A stretch of DNA of 59,070 nucleotides from Bryobacterales bacterium (lineage in GTDB: Bacteria; Acidobacteriota; Terriglobia; Bryobacterales; Bryobacteraceae), in NCBI GenBank assembly GCA_003166865.1, contig PMUP01000025.1, forward strand, positions 115,408-174,477, in the 5' to 3' direction. The notes beneath the pieces are model-generated. The model saw nothing but the letters and a program-made list of their open reading frames with translations. It made no database searches and was not told where the DNA came from. This document shows, piece after piece, positions 1 through 8,949 of this stretch; positions within the stretch are counted from its first letter, which is position 1, and every line of letters starts with the position of its first letter. Both the position numbers and the translations under genes were made by a program.

Positions 1-1731
1 ATGCTCACCTCGCGGTTCGTCAAGGTGCTGCCCAAGCACGAGGGCGAGAAGAAGGCGGGATCGAAAGATTCGCGTTTTTTCCGTTTTCTGGATACCCACT
101 ACACCACAATGCTGGAGTGGTCCATGGCGCATCGCAAAACCATGCTGGCCATCAGCGCGGCGGTGGTGCTGAGCACGGTTCCACTTTTCATGCTGGTGGG
201 TAAAAACTTCATTCCGGCCGACGATCGGTCCGAGTTTCAGGCCAGCGTTCGCGCGCCCGAGGGAACTTCGCTCGCCGCGACGGTAACCATCGCGGAGCGA
301 ATCGCTCGCGACATCCGCGCACTCAAGGGTGTGACCGCTACATTGACGTCGGTGGGCGTTGGTTCCGCTTCATTCACCGGCTCAACCGCGGGCGAGGCGA
401 ACAGCGCTTCCATCTATGTAAAGCTGGTCCCGCGCGACGATCGCAAGGAAACGCAGGATCAAATGGTAGCGAAAGCGCGCGAGATTCTCACGCACTATCC
501 GAAGGACCTGCGCAGCAGCGTTGGGCAGGCGTCCAATGGGGCCGGCGGCGGTCAGGCCGATGTGCAATTCACGCTCACCGGGCCAGACCTCGACAAGCTC
601 AACACCTATTCCCAAGCCATCCTCGCGAAGCTGAGGCGGATGCCAAAGGTGGCCGATGCCGATACATCCCTGGTATACGGCAAGCCTGAGTTGCGCGTGG
701 AGATTGACCGGCAGCGCGCGGCGGACCTGGGAGTGCGGGTCAACGATATCGCGCAGGCCTTGAACACCATGGTGGCCGGACAAGTGGTTTCGTCGTTCCC
801 GTCCGGCGGCGAAGAGTACGACGTGCGCGTACGCGCCGACATGCAGTTCCGGACCAGCGCTGAAGGGCTGCGCCAGCTCACGGTCTTTTCAACCAACACC
901 AGGGGCTGGGTGCCGCTGGATCAAGTAGTCCGCATCAAGAGCGGCGAGGCGCCTTCCAGCATCGGGCGTCTGGACCGGCAGCGCCAGGTGACGCTGAGCG
1001 CCTACGTTCTGCCGGGCGGTTCGCAGTCGAAAATAATTTCCGACCTGAATCAAGCCGCGGCCGATCTCCACATGGACCCCGGTTATCGCACCGGACTCAT
1101 CGGCACTTCCAAGGAACTGGGGCGGGCCGGTTATTATTTCATCCTGGCCATCGCGCTGACGTTCATCTTCATGTATATCGTGCTGGCGGCGCAGTTTGAA
1201 TCCTTCATACATCCATTCACGATTCTGCTGACGCTGCCGCTGGCAGTGCCGTTCGGCATTCTATCGCTGTTGATGTTCGGCCAGTCGGTAAACATCATGT
1301 CGGGTCTCGGTTTGCTGCTGCTGTTCGGAATCGTGAAGAAGAACGCGATTCTGCAGATCGATCACACCAACGGATTGCGCGCGGCTGGAGTTAATCGTTA
1401 CGACGCGATCATCCAAGCCAATCGCGACCGGCTGCGGCCCATTCTGATGACTACCACCGCGCTGGTGGCCGGCATGCTGCCACTGGTGCTTTCCAATGGT
1501 GAAGGATCCGCCAGCAACCGTTCCATCGGCGTGCTGGTAGTGGGTGGGCAGACCTTGTGTCTTCTGCTGACCCTGCTGGCCGTGCCCGTATTTTACTCGC
1601 TCTTTGACGACATGAAACAAATGCCGATGTTTCGCAGGAGTTCGCGCAAGAAGGAAGTATCGCGCGAGACCGTCTCCGGTTTGGACGTGGCGCCTCAGCC
1701 CATGCATTTCGAAGGAGGAGAACGCGTCTGA
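1..1731 (+). CDS. RND efflux permease, C-terminal part (5' end outside window)
   Basis: This is the C-terminal ~576 residues of an inner-membrane RND pump subunit (HAE1/AcrB type) that exports drugs or other hydrophobic compounds by proton antiport. The first visible residues (MLTSRFVK) match the mid-protein LTP-type segment before the second half of these pumps, so the reading frame surely starts upstream of the window and the Met at base 1 is internal. A membrane segment near residues 45-65 is followed by the second periplasmic porter/docking region (about 75-370), then the last membrane bundle (about 375-540) with the family's conserved GIVKKNAILQID-like stretch near 446-457. The TGA stop overlaps the ATG of the downstream TolC-like gene by one base (TGATG), so the two are translationally coupled. 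Substrate cannot be told from the sequence. Confidence 0.95.
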   Translation: MLTSRFVKVLPKHEGEKKAGSKDSRFFRFLDTHYTTMLEWSMAHRKTMLAISAAVVLSTVPLFMLVGKNFIPADDRSEFQASVRAPEGTSLAATVTIAERIARDIRALKGVTATLTSVGVGSASFTGSTAGEANSASIYVKLVPRDDRKETQDQMVAKAREILTHYPKDLRSSVGQASNGAGGGQADVQFTLTGPDLDKLNTYSQAILAKLRRMPKVADADTSLVYGKPELRVEIDRQRAADLGVRVNDIAQALNTMVAGQVVSSFPSGGEEYDVRVRADMQFRTSAEGLRQLTVFSTNTRGWVPLDQVVRIKSGEAPSSIGRLDRQRQVTLSAYVLPGGSQSKIISDLNQAAADLHMDPGYRTGLIGTSKELGRAGYYFILAIALTFIFMYIVLAAQFESFIHPFTILLTLPLAVPFGILSLLMFGQSVNIMSGLGLLLLFGIVKKNAILQIDHTNGLRAAGVNRYDAIIQANRDRLRPILMTTTALVAGMLPLVLSNGEGSASNRSIGVLVVGGQTLCLLLTLLAVPVFYSLFDDMKQMPMFRRSSRKKEVSRETVSGLDVAPQPMHFEGGERV

Positions 1732-3434
1732 TGCGAGTTTACGTGTTCCTAGCGTGCACTTTTTCTCTTGCCATGGCGCAACAGCCGCCGTCGCCACCCA
1801 CCACCACGCTGGTTCCTCCGGTCCGGCCTTTTCGTCTGCCCGCTCGGACCGGCGTCGAGACCCAGATGGAAATCACCCTCGAGCAAGTGCTTGCGATGGC
1901 GCTGGCGAACAACAAGGACATTGAAGCATCGCGAATCGATCAGCTGGAATCGGAATACACATTGACCGCGGCGCAGGGAGCATACGATCCTCTGCTCAAC
2001 GTCAACAGTTATTGGGAGCAGCAAATCACTCCCATTGCTTCCGCTCTGGGCGGATCGACCACCGGAAGCCTGCTGAACAAAACCTGGCTGGCGGACCCCG
2101 GCATCACGCAACCGTTGCCCTGGTACGGCGGACAGGTCAAAGCCGATTTGTCGTCCATCGATGCTTATTCCAGCAACACCTTTCTCTCGCTGAACCCGCA
2201 ATACGAGACCGCGCTCAATTTCTCCTACACGCAGCCGCTTGGGCGCAACTTGATGTATGACAGCAACCGTCATCAGATCGACGTGGCTAAGAAGAACCGC
2301 TCGTTGACTGACGAGCAGTTCCGCCAGCGCGTCATGGCGATAGTGCAGCAGGCCGAGCAGGGCTATTGGGAGCTGGCATACGCCTACAACAATCTGCAGG
2401 TGCAATTGGAGGCGGTGCGTATTGGCATCCAACAAGACGAGAGCAACCGCCGTCAGGAACAACAGGGGCTGCTGGCGCCCATTGACGTGGTTGCCGCGCA
2501 GACTCAGCTCGCGAATTTCGAGGTGGGCGCTTACGCGGCGCAATCCGCATTGACAGGCGCGGAGAATTCGTTGAAGGAGCTGATCCTGCCGGACCGCTCG
2601 GACCCGCTGTGGTCCACGGCGCTTATGCCGGTGACACCCGCGGACGTGAAACCGCCGCTCATTCCGCTGGCTGACGCCATTGCGGAGGCGATGGCCAATC
2701 GTCCGGAGATCGCCGAAGTGAAGATCAACGGCGAGATCAATGAGAAGGACGTGCGCTACTATCGCGATCAGACCAAGCCGCAAGTCAATCTAACAGCGCT
2801 TTACAGCCGCGCGGGTTTAGCTGGCGTGCTGCTTCCTCCGGGCCCCAATCCGTTTACGTCCGCGTTCGGTCCGCTAGTTACTCAGCTGAATGAACTGTCG
2901 GCCCTGGCGGGACTGTCTCCGCTTTCCGGTGTGTCATTTGGAAGCGGCACGGTTCCTCCGGTGCTGGTGGGAAACTACGGGCACTCGTTATCTGGGATTT
3001 GGGCCGGAGATTTTCCGACCACCGAAGTTCAACTCAGTCTCTCGCTTCCAATCCGCAATCGGACGGCGGAATCGAATCTCGGCAAGTCCCTGGCGGAGAC
3101 GCGCCGCATCCGCAATCAACGGCAGCAGACCGAGCAGAATATTCAATCCGACGTGCGTACCGGGATGGAGAACGTTCAGATGGCTCAGCTCCGTTTGCAA
3201 GCCGCGCAGGTCGCGCAGGAATCCGCCGAAGAGCAGTACCAGAGCGAGCAGCGCCAATTTCGCGCGGGCACGTCGACCTTATTTCTGGTGCAACAGCGCC
3301 AGGCCACCATGATCACCGCGCGCAGCCAGGAGCGGCGGTCCGAAGCCGACATGAGCGAAGCGATCGCCACGTTCCAGCTAGTCACTGGGACCATTCTGGC
3401 CGAACGACACATCAATCTCTCGAATAAGCAGTAG
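1731..3434 (+). CDS. TolC-family outer membrane efflux protein
   Basis: Outer membrane channel of a tripartite efflux pump, partner of the RND permease immediately upstream. The 567-residue product starts with a Sec signal peptide (about 1-16, ending AMA-QQ). The mature part begins with a Pro-rich stretch and then ITLEQVLAMALANN, the usual opening of the first TolC repeat (OEP domain). A second repeat begins near residue 310 (PLADAIAEAMANRPEIAEV). The long helix near 455-530, rich in Gln, Glu and Arg, is typical of the periplasmic tunnel. The start codon overlaps the permease stop. Length is somewhat above the usual 430-500 residues because of a Gly/Pro-rich insert around residues 360-430. 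The neighbouring gene downstream converges on it. Confidence 0.93.
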   Translation: MRVYVFLACTFSLAMAQQPPSPPTTTLVPPVRPFRLPARTGVETQMEITLEQVLAMALANNKDIEASRIDQLESEYTLTAAQGAYDPLLNVNSYWEQQITPIASALGGSTTGSLLNKTWLADPGITQPLPWYGGQVKADLSSIDAYSSNTFLSLNPQYETALNFSYTQPLGRNLMYDSNRHQIDVAKKNRSLTDEQFRQRVMAIVQQAEQGYWELAYAYNNLQVQLEAVRIGIQQDESNRRQEQQGLLAPIDVVAAQTQLANFEVGAYAAQSALTGAENSLKELILPDRSDPLWSTALMPVTPADVKPPLIPLADAIAEAMANRPEIAEVKINGEINEKDVRYYRDQTKPQVNLTALYSRAGLAGVLLPPGPNPFTSAFGPLVTQLNELSALAGLSPLSGVSFGSGTVPPVLVGNYGHSLSGIWAGDFPTTEVQLSLSLPIRNRTAESNLGKSLAETRRIRNQRQQTEQNIQSDVRTGMENVQMAQLRLQAAQVAQESAEEQYQSEQRQFRAGTSTLFLVQQRQATMITARSQERRSEADMSEAIATFQLVTGTILAERHINLSNKQ

Positions 3435-3454
3435 GGCGGTTACCGGTCTCACGG

Positions 3455-4219
3455 CTACTTACCGACAATGTGCCGCGCGTCCTTGTTATTTTCTTCGCAC
3501 ACCGATTCCAGCAACTCGGTGTCGGCCAGCAGATGCGGATTCTCGACAATGGTCCACGGCTTGGTGTAAGCTTTCGGATCGTCGATAGTGATCTGAATGT
3601 CCATGTGGCCGTAGTCGTGGCGGCGGAAGCGCTCGGTGACGTGCGCGGCTTCGGTAATGGGATGGCCGTTGGTGTCCATCCAGACTTTGGATGTAATCCC
3701 AATGGTCTCCACCACGAAGTCGTCTCCCTCCCATCGGCCGATCGAATAGCCTTGCCACGTTGGCGTGGGATCTTTCGGAAGCGGCCGCCCGTCCGTGAAG
3801 ATCTGGCGATAGATGGTGCGCGACTCGTACAGGATTAGCATCTCGTCCGGAAATTGCATGATCTTGAATGGCGACGTTACGGCCTCTTTCTCCGGCGTGC
3901 CGGAGGGCAGGCATAGATTGTTGGGATCGTCCCGGCCCAGGTTCTCCCGGCGCTCCTTGTAAAGCACGGCGGCCCACGGTTGGAAGGGCACCTCGTCCGG
4001 TTTCAGGTCAGCGGCGATGCTGATCAGGTACTTCAGGCCGTTCGCCAACCAGATGCCGGTGATGTCCGGCTCGCCGTCCTTGGTTCGTGGCGTTGGCGCC
4101 GACATGTCCGGCTTGCCGTCCTTGGTTCGGGGCGCGTTTTTAGTTGGGTAGTTGAGCCATTGGCCGTGCGCGATCGTAACGAAAAACAGAAATGCGCATG
4201 CGACGAAAAAGCTTTTCAT
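3455..4219 (-). CDS. Secreted protein of unknown function (paralog of the next gene)
   Basis: A 254-residue protein with a clear signal peptide (about 1-19, ending AHG-Q). After it come two copies of a PRTKDGxPD element (about residues 30-52), then GIW and a longer domain with TDGRPLP, GYSxGxWEGDDFVVET and HVTERF motifs. I recognise this as a family common in acidobacteria and usually annotated only as hypothetical; I know of no function. It shares most motifs with the 198-residue product of the gene just upstream in the operon and lies last in a four-gene operon with a PQQ dehydrogenase and a cytochrome c, so an accessory periplasmic role in alcohol oxidation is possible but is inference. 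Its ATG overlaps the TGA of the preceding gene by 4 bases (ATGA). Confidence 0.85.
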   Translation of the reverse strand: MKSFFVACAFLFFVTIAHGQWLNYPTKNAPRTKDGKPDMSAPTPRTKDGEPDITGIWLANGLKYLISIAADLKPDEVPFQPWAAVLYKERRENLGRDDPNNLCLPSGTPEKEAVTSPFKIMQFPDEMLILYESRTIYRQIFTDGRPLPKDPTPTWQGYSIGRWEGDDFVVETIGITSKVWMDTNGHPITEAAHVTERFRRHDYGHMDIQITIDDPKAYTKPWTIVENPHLLADTELLESVCEENNKDARHIVGK

Positions 4220-4812
4220 TTGCGGTTCTCCAGGCAGATGAACTCCGTCAGTTCGATGGCGGGCGCCAGACGCGCATGCTGGGTGACGGTGAACGGATGC
4301 CGGAAGGTCTTTGGATCGTCAACCGTGATTTGAATATCCAGATGCCCCGTGTCGCGGCGATGAAAACGCTCCGTAACATGCAGCGACTCGCTGTGCGGCG
4401 TGCCGGCGTTGTCGAGCCACGTCGTATCGTTGAAGCCGACGGTATCCACCACCAGCGTGTCTCCATCCCACTTGCCCACCGAGTACCCGAGCCACGACGG
4501 CTGCGGATCCGAGGGCAGCGGCCGGCCGTCGGTGAACACTTGACGAAACGTCGTGAAGGCCTGGTACAAAATCACGACTTCATCCGGCGACTGTAGGATC
4601 TTGAACGGCTTGGGTCCCAAGTCGAGCCTGGGTATGCCGGATAGCGTGCAGTTCGCGTCCGGGTCTTGGCCCTTGGCGGCTTCGGGATGCAACAACAGCG
4701 GGCCGGCGGCAGCATGCATCGACTGCAATCCTTCCGGCTCCCACACGCCCGAAAGATCCGGCGCAGCTACCACGTGCGGAGCAAGCGCCAGGAAAACCAC
4801 TGCCGCGATCAT
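4216..4812 (-). CDS. Secreted protein of unknown function (short paralog)
   Basis: A 198-residue protein with a signal peptide (MIAAVVFLALAPHVVA) and then DLSGVWEPEG. It shares with the downstream 254-residue protein the motifs FTDGRPLPSDP, GYSVGKWDGDTLVVDTVGF, HVTERF and GHLDIQITVDDPK, so the two are diverged tandem duplicates. It lacks the PRTKDG repeats of the longer copy. An AAGG ribosome binding site lies 9 bases before the ATG, within the stop region of the PQQ dehydrogenase gene three bases upstream. No catalytic motif or metal-binding pattern is obvious. The tight spacing argues for one mRNA with the dehydrogenase and cytochrome genes. Confidence 0.85.
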   Translation of the reverse strand: MIAAVVFLALAPHVVAAPDLSGVWEPEGLQSMHAAAGPLLLHPEAAKGQDPDANCTLSGIPRLDLGPKPFKILQSPDEVVILYQAFTTFRQVFTDGRPLPSDPQPSWLGYSVGKWDGDTLVVDTVGFNDTTWLDNAGTPHSESLHVTERFHRRDTGHLDIQITVDDPKTFRHPFTVTQHARLAPAIELTEFICLENRK

Positions 4813-4815
4813 AAC

Positions 4816-6450
4816 TTACTGCCTTAGACCATAAACGAATAGCGAATTTCCCGCCGCGATGGCGACATATTGCTTGCCGCCCACCGAGTAACTCATCGGT
4901 CCCGCCGAAACCTGGCCGCCCACCGCGGCCTTCCATAACAGCGCGCCGGTGCGAGCATCCAGCGCCATGAAGTAGCCTTCGCGGCCGCCTGCAAATAACA
5001 GATCGGTGGCGGTGGTCAGGATGCCGCTGTCGGTGACGTCGGTCATTTTGTATTCCCACTTGCGATCTCCGGTCTCGGGATCGATCGCGCGAATCGCTCC
5101 GTAGCCGTCTTCTTCACCGCGACTCACAACCTGCGGCGGCCGGATCAACGGCACCGGCGACGCCGGAAGCGGCCCGGTGAACAGCCGCCCTTCGGCGAAC
5201 TCGACGTTCTCCTTCTTGTACACCGAATAATAGTTGTCCCAGGTGGGAATGTAGAACAGCCTGGTGTGCGGGCTATACGATGGCGAATACCAATTCGTCC
5301 CGCCCTGATTGCCCGGATAGATGAGCTTGCCGTCCGCGGTGGGCACCATGCCGACGGCGCGCATCGGCCGCCCCTTCTCGTCCAAACCTTTCGCCCACGT
5401 GACCTTCGCGAAGGGTTTGCCCAGCAGGAATTCGCCGGTCGCGCGATCGAGCACGTAGAAAAAACCGTTCCGGTTGGCCCACAACAGCACTCTGCGCCGT
5501 GCGCCTTTCCATTCCAGATCGGCCAGCACCGGGACCTGCACGGAGTCGTAGTCGAAATCGTCATGCGGCGTGAATTGGAAATACCATTTCAGTTTGCCGG
5601 TATCGGCGTCCAGCGCAACCGCGCAATCGGTATAAAGGTTATCTCCCATGCGCAGGTCGGCGTTCCAGTCCGGCCCAGGATTTCCGATGCCCCAGTACGT
5701 GAGATTCAAGTCCGGATCATACGAGCCAGTCATCCACACGGAAGCGCCGCCGTGCTTCCAGGAATCGCCCGCCCAGGTTTCATGACCCTTCTCGCCCGGC
5801 CCGGGAATATTATTGAAGCGCCATGCTTCCTTGCCGGTGTGTACATCGTAGGCTGCCAGGAATCCGCGGATGCCGTATTCGCCGCCGGCCGTCCCAACGA
5901 TCACCTTGTCCTTCACCACCAGCGGCGCATGTGTGATCGCATAACCTGCCTCAGGGTCGGCCACTTTCGTATTCCACAGCAGATGCCCGTTCTTGGCGTC
6001 CACCGCTACGATATGCGCGTCGATGGTTCCCATGAACAGCGTGTCGCCCAGAATCGCGAGGCCCCGGTTCACGCGTCCGCAGCACAGGCGGGCTTGCGGA
6101 GCCGGGCTATACGAGTAGATCCAAAAGATGCGGCCGTTGGTGGCGTCCAGAGCCACGATGTCGTTGGGCGCCTGCACCGTGTACATCACGCCATCCACCA
6201 CCAGCGAAGTGGCTTCGAACTTTTCAATCGAGCGCGCCTGAAAAATCCACTTCTGCTCCAGGTTCTTGACGTTGTCAGGTGTTACTTGATCGAGCGCGCT
6301 GTAGCGCTGGCTGAGGAAGCTTCCCGAGTAGGTGAGCCAGTCCTGTGGAGTCTCGCCCGAGTGCAGCAGGCGGTCGAAGGAGACTTGGGCTGAGGCTGGG
6401 GCCGAGAGCGACGCGGCGGCGAGAAGCAGCGCAAACGTGGGGCGAATCAT
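4816..6450 (-). CDS. PQQ-dependent alcohol dehydrogenase, lanthanide-type motif
   Basis: Periplasmic quinoprotein that oxidises alcohols and passes electrons to cytochrome c. The 544-residue product has a signal peptide (ends ASA-QV near 22) and the repeated W-motif blades of the eight-bladed propeller (DAxxGKxxW-type repeats). The vicinal cysteine pair that sits against PQQ is at 123-124 (RLCCGRVNRG), a probable metal-ligand Glu is at 191 (GGEYG) and Asn at 257 (NPGPDW). The catalytic Asp is D300, followed by Tyr and a second Asp, D302 (FDYD). In this family the second Asp marks lanthanide-dependent enzymes such as XoxF, while calcium enzymes such as MxaF have Ala there. No cytochrome domain is fused; the separate cytochrome gene lies 7 bases upstream. 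Substrate is not determined; ethanol or methanol type are both possible. Confidence 0.93.
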   Translation of the reverse strand: MIRPTFALLLAAASLSAPASAQVSFDRLLHSGETPQDWLTYSGSFLSQRYSALDQVTPDNVKNLEQKWIFQARSIEKFEATSLVVDGVMYTVQAPNDIVALDATNGRIFWIYSYSPAPQARLCCGRVNRGLAILGDTLFMGTIDAHIVAVDAKNGHLLWNTKVADPEAGYAITHAPLVVKDKVIVGTAGGEYGIRGFLAAYDVHTGKEAWRFNNIPGPGEKGHETWAGDSWKHGGASVWMTGSYDPDLNLTYWGIGNPGPDWNADLRMGDNLYTDCAVALDADTGKLKWYFQFTPHDDFDYDSVQVPVLADLEWKGARRRVLLWANRNGFFYVLDRATGEFLLGKPFAKVTWAKGLDEKGRPMRAVGMVPTADGKLIYPGNQGGTNWYSPSYSPHTRLFYIPTWDNYYSVYKKENVEFAEGRLFTGPLPASPVPLIRPPQVVSRGEEDGYGAIRAIDPETGDRKWEYKMTDVTDSGILTTATDLLFAGGREGYFMALDARTGALLWKAAVGGQVSAGPMSYSVGGKQYVAIAAGNSLFVYGLRQ

Positions 6451-6457
6451 GAATGGT

Positions 6458-7210
6458 TCACAGTCCTTTCAGGGAAACCAGGTAGCCGGCGAGATCCGAT
6501 AGTTCATCGCCGCTCAGCTTGTCGCGAAAAGAAGGCATCGGCGAGTTCTTCAGGAACTCGAACTGGCGCAGGTCCGCCTTCTGAAGCGAGACCAGCTTTT
6601 CCTTGCTGTCGATGAGTTGCAGCGAGTAGGTGTCCTCGTTAAGGATTCGGCCAGTGATGGTGGCGCCGTCCCGAGTCACCACCCGAACATAACGGTTTTC
6701 CGGAAGAACTTCGGCGTTAGGATCGACGATGGAGCGTTGGATGTCGGCCGCCTTCCGTCGCGCGCCGATGCTGGTGAGGTCCGGCCCAACGCGCGAGCCG
6801 TGGTCGCGCACTCGATGACAATTGAGGCAGCCTTTGCTCTCGAAGAGCGACTTGCCGTGCGCCAGATCCGCCTTGTTCGCGCCCGGGGTTTCGGCGGCGG
6901 CCAGCGATCGCAGGTACGCCACGATCTGGTACGCCTGCTGGTCGCTCAAGTTGGCCGGCGGCATGGGCGTTCCCATGATGCCTTGAACCATGATGGCCAC
7001 CAGTTCATTGTCGGTGGAAGCCCGATGGAAACTCCCGTGGCCGAGATCAACGCCGGAGACGAAATCGCCGTTCGGCCCATGGCAGTTCGAGCAATTGACG
7101 CCATAGAGCTGCTTGCCGGATTGGATGTCGGCGGGACTGTAGCCCTGCTGTGCGAATGCCGCCGCGGACGCCAAGGCCACCAAGGAAAACCGCACACTCC
7201 ACATGGTCAT
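6458..7210 (-). CDS. Diheme cytochrome c, probable acceptor for the PQQ dehydrogenase
   Basis: A 250-residue exported c-type cytochrome. A signal peptide (ends AFA-QQ near 21) precedes two heme-binding motifs: CSNCH at 40-44 and CLNCH at 128-132, each followed by Met-containing segments that can give the sixth ligand. The C-terminal part (about 150-250) resembles the heme-containing domain found with PQQ enzymes (VTRDGATITGRIL, SGDELSDLAGYL). It is the first gene of the operon and lies 7 bases before the dehydrogenase gene, so electron transfer from that enzyme is the likely job. Two in-frame ATGs occur, at 7210 and 7204; the GGTGG ribosome binding site (7212-7219 region) is better spaced for the second. 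Confidence 0.92.
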   Translation of the reverse strand: MTMWSVRFSLVALASAAAFAQQGYSPADIQSGKQLYGVNCSNCHGPNGDFVSGVDLGHGSFHRASTDNELVAIMVQGIMGTPMPPANLSDQQAYQIVAYLRSLAAAETPGANKADLAHGKSLFESKGCLNCHRVRDHGSRVGPDLTSIGARRKAADIQRSIVDPNAEVLPENRYVRVVTRDGATITGRILNEDTYSLQLIDSKEKLVSLQKADLRQFEFLKNSPMPSFRDKLSGDELSDLAGYLVSLKGL

Positions 7211-7245
7211 GCCACCTTTCGTACTGAGAACAGGGCTCGCAGGCT

Positions 7246-7274
7246 AGTTTATCCCGCGAACACAGTGCGGTCAA
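7246..7274 (-). promoter_or_regulatory. Sigma70-like promoter of the cytochrome c / PQQ dehydrogenase operon
   Basis: On the minus strand TTGACC (7269-7274), a 17-base spacer and TAAACT (7246-7251) lie between the stop of the AraC-type gene and the cytochrome gene. Expected transcription start is near 7239, giving a leader of about 30 bases that includes the ribosome binding site. The AraC regulator encoded just upstream is a possible controller. Confidence 0.6.
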
Positions 7275-7275
7275 A

Positions 7276-8175
7276 CTAGGCGAGTGGCCAAAATATGTCC
7301 GTCTTCCAATCTTTGGGATCTGGATAATCCGCCGGATCGGTGACGTAGCATTCCCACGGCGCTCCCGCGGCCGTGAGTCCTTCGGCTTCGATCCATTGTT
7401 GAACCGCGGCATGGGCGTCGCTGAGCTTGTCGTAGGGGCCGGTGTGCGTCGTGGTTGCGACGAACCCGCCGGGCAGCGTGTCGGCTCGAACATCGCCTTC
7501 GGACCCTGCGCCGGTATGCGCGGTGACGGGCATTCCGGCCTCGATGGTCCACAACCCCGGTCCCCATTCGATGTACCGCGTCAGTGGTTGCCCCGCAAAC
7601 GCCATGCCGTTGCGTTGCGCGTGCAGGAAGACGTGGCCGAGCACCTCCCCTAGTACGGTTGCGATCTCGGACGGCTTCACTCGCCGCCGCACCACGAACA
7701 CCGGCTGCGGCGCGATTTCCTTCTTCATGATTGAATACGCCATTTCGTTTGCCTCTGATCTCCGGTTCTGGGGAATGCGCAAGAGCCTCAAGCATGGCCC
7801 GACACTGCTAACCAGCGCCGCGTGTTCTCCTGGCTGTGCTCGATCCCCTCCGCCCGCGAAGCCACGCTCACGATGAGCGCTGGGTGTCATCCCGAAACGC
7901 CTTCGAAAAGCCCTACAGAAAGCTTCGTGACTCTGGAATCCGCAGGATAACGCCACTTCCAGCACCGAATCCTGGGTGGTGAGGAGCATCGCTGCCGCGC
8001 GATCCAGCCGGAGCCGCAATGTGAATTGTTTGGGCGTTTCCCGGGCGGCCGCGGAAAACAACCGATGCAAATGAAACGGCGACAGACCAGCTTGGCCGGC
8101 CAGCGCCGCGAGTGAGACGTCTTCATCCAGATGCGCGGCTGCGAACGCCAAGACCGGCTGGACTTGTTTCAGCAC
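7276..8175 (-). CDS. AraC-family regulator with GyrI-like effector domain
   Basis: Transcription regulator of 299 residues. Two helix-turn-helix units of the AraC/XylS type occupy about residues 8-105 (SLAALAGQAGLSPFHLHRLF and the second helix pair ending FRRRFGMTPSAHR). A linker leads to a GyrI-like (SOUL/BacA-type) small-molecule-binding domain at about 155-299 (FVVRRRVKPSEIATVLGEVL, WTIEAGMPV, ETTHTGPY-like and TDPADYPDP motifs), as in Rob and related regulators. The start is GTG at 8175, preceded by GGAAG with an 8-base gap. It is divergent from the NAD(P)-binding gene and lies directly upstream, on the same strand, of the cytochrome/PQQ operon promoter. Which of these it controls is not known. 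Confidence 0.92.
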   Translation of the reverse strand: MLKQVQPVLAFAAAHLDEDVSLAALAGQAGLSPFHLHRLFSAAARETPKQFTLRLRLDRAAAMLLTTQDSVLEVALSCGFQSHEAFCRAFRRRFGMTPSAHRERGFAGGGDRAQPGEHAALVSSVGPCLRLLRIPQNRRSEANEMAYSIMKKEIAPQPVFVVRRRVKPSEIATVLGEVLGHVFLHAQRNGMAFAGQPLTRYIEWGPGLWTIEAGMPVTAHTGAGSEGDVRADTLPGGFVATTTHTGPYDKLSDAHAAVQQWIEAEGLTAAGAPWECYVTDPADYPDPKDWKTDIFWPLA

Positions 8176-8285
8176 GTGGTCATCTTCCTTCCATACGAAT
8201 CTAACCCGGGCGCGACGCCGCTTGCTTGACCTTTCTTGCGGTGGGTGCAGTGAAACGAATACCGAACCGGTCTAATAATGAAGAG

Positions 8286-8945
8286 ATGAAGCTTCTTCTC
8301 TTTGGCGCAACCGGGATGGTCGGTCAGGGCGTTCTGTGCGAGTGCCTGCTCGATCCCGATGTCGAAAGCGTGGTCTCCATCGGACGCGGCACCACCGGCC
8401 AGCAGCACCCCAAGCTCCGCGAACTTCTGCACAACGATTTCCTTGACTTCTCGGCCATCGAAGACCAACTCTCCGGCTTCGACGCGTGCTTCTTCTGTCT
8501 GGGCGTGTCCTCGGTCGGCATAACCGAGGAACAATACCAGCGCGTCACTTATGGTTTCACCCTCGCGGCGGCGCGGGTGCTGGCGCGCCTCAATCCAAAC
8601 ATGACCTTCATCTATGTTTCTGGGATGGGCACCGACAGCTCGGAGCATGGCCGCAGCAGCTGGGCGCGCGTCAAGGGCAAGACCGAGAACGAACTGCTGC
8701 GCCTGCCGTTCCGGGCCGCGTACATGTTCCGCCCTGGAGTGATCGTGCCGCTCCACGGCGTCAAGTCGAAGACGAAACTCTACAACCTCTTCTACGTGCT
8801 TCTCGCGCCTCTTCTGCCGCTGCTAAACGGGCGTTTCCCCAACTATGTGACAACCACCGAGCAGGTCGGCCGCGCCATGCTCAAGGTCGCCAGGCAAGGC
8901 TGGCCGAAACCGGTGCTCGAGACCGCCGACATCAACAAAGTTTGA
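8286..8945 (+). CDS. NAD(P)H-binding epimerase-like protein
   Basis: A 219-residue single-domain Rossmann protein of the atypical short-chain dehydrogenase / NAD(P)H-binding group. The dinucleotide motif GATGMVGQG is at residues 6-14, followed by the acidic-strand region and a serine-rich segment (YVSGMGTDSSE near 115-125). No classic YxxxK pair is visible in the expected place, so a dehydrogenase reaction is not certain. I chose the ATG at 8286, directly before KLLLFGATG; an upstream in-frame TTG at 8226 would add 20 residues unlike the family. A TAATAA hexamer lies 7 bases before the ATG and no good ribosome binding site is seen. Confidence 0.88.
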   Translation: MKLLLFGATGMVGQGVLCECLLDPDVESVVSIGRGTTGQQHPKLRELLHNDFLDFSAIEDQLSGFDACFFCLGVSSVGITEEQYQRVTYGFTLAAARVLARLNPNMTFIYVSGMGTDSSEHGRSSWARVKGKTENELLRLPFRAAYMFRPGVIVPLHGVKSKTKLYNLFYVLLAPLLPLLNGRFPNYVTTTEQVGRAMLKVARQGWPKPVLETADINKV

Positions 8946-8949
8946 GGAT

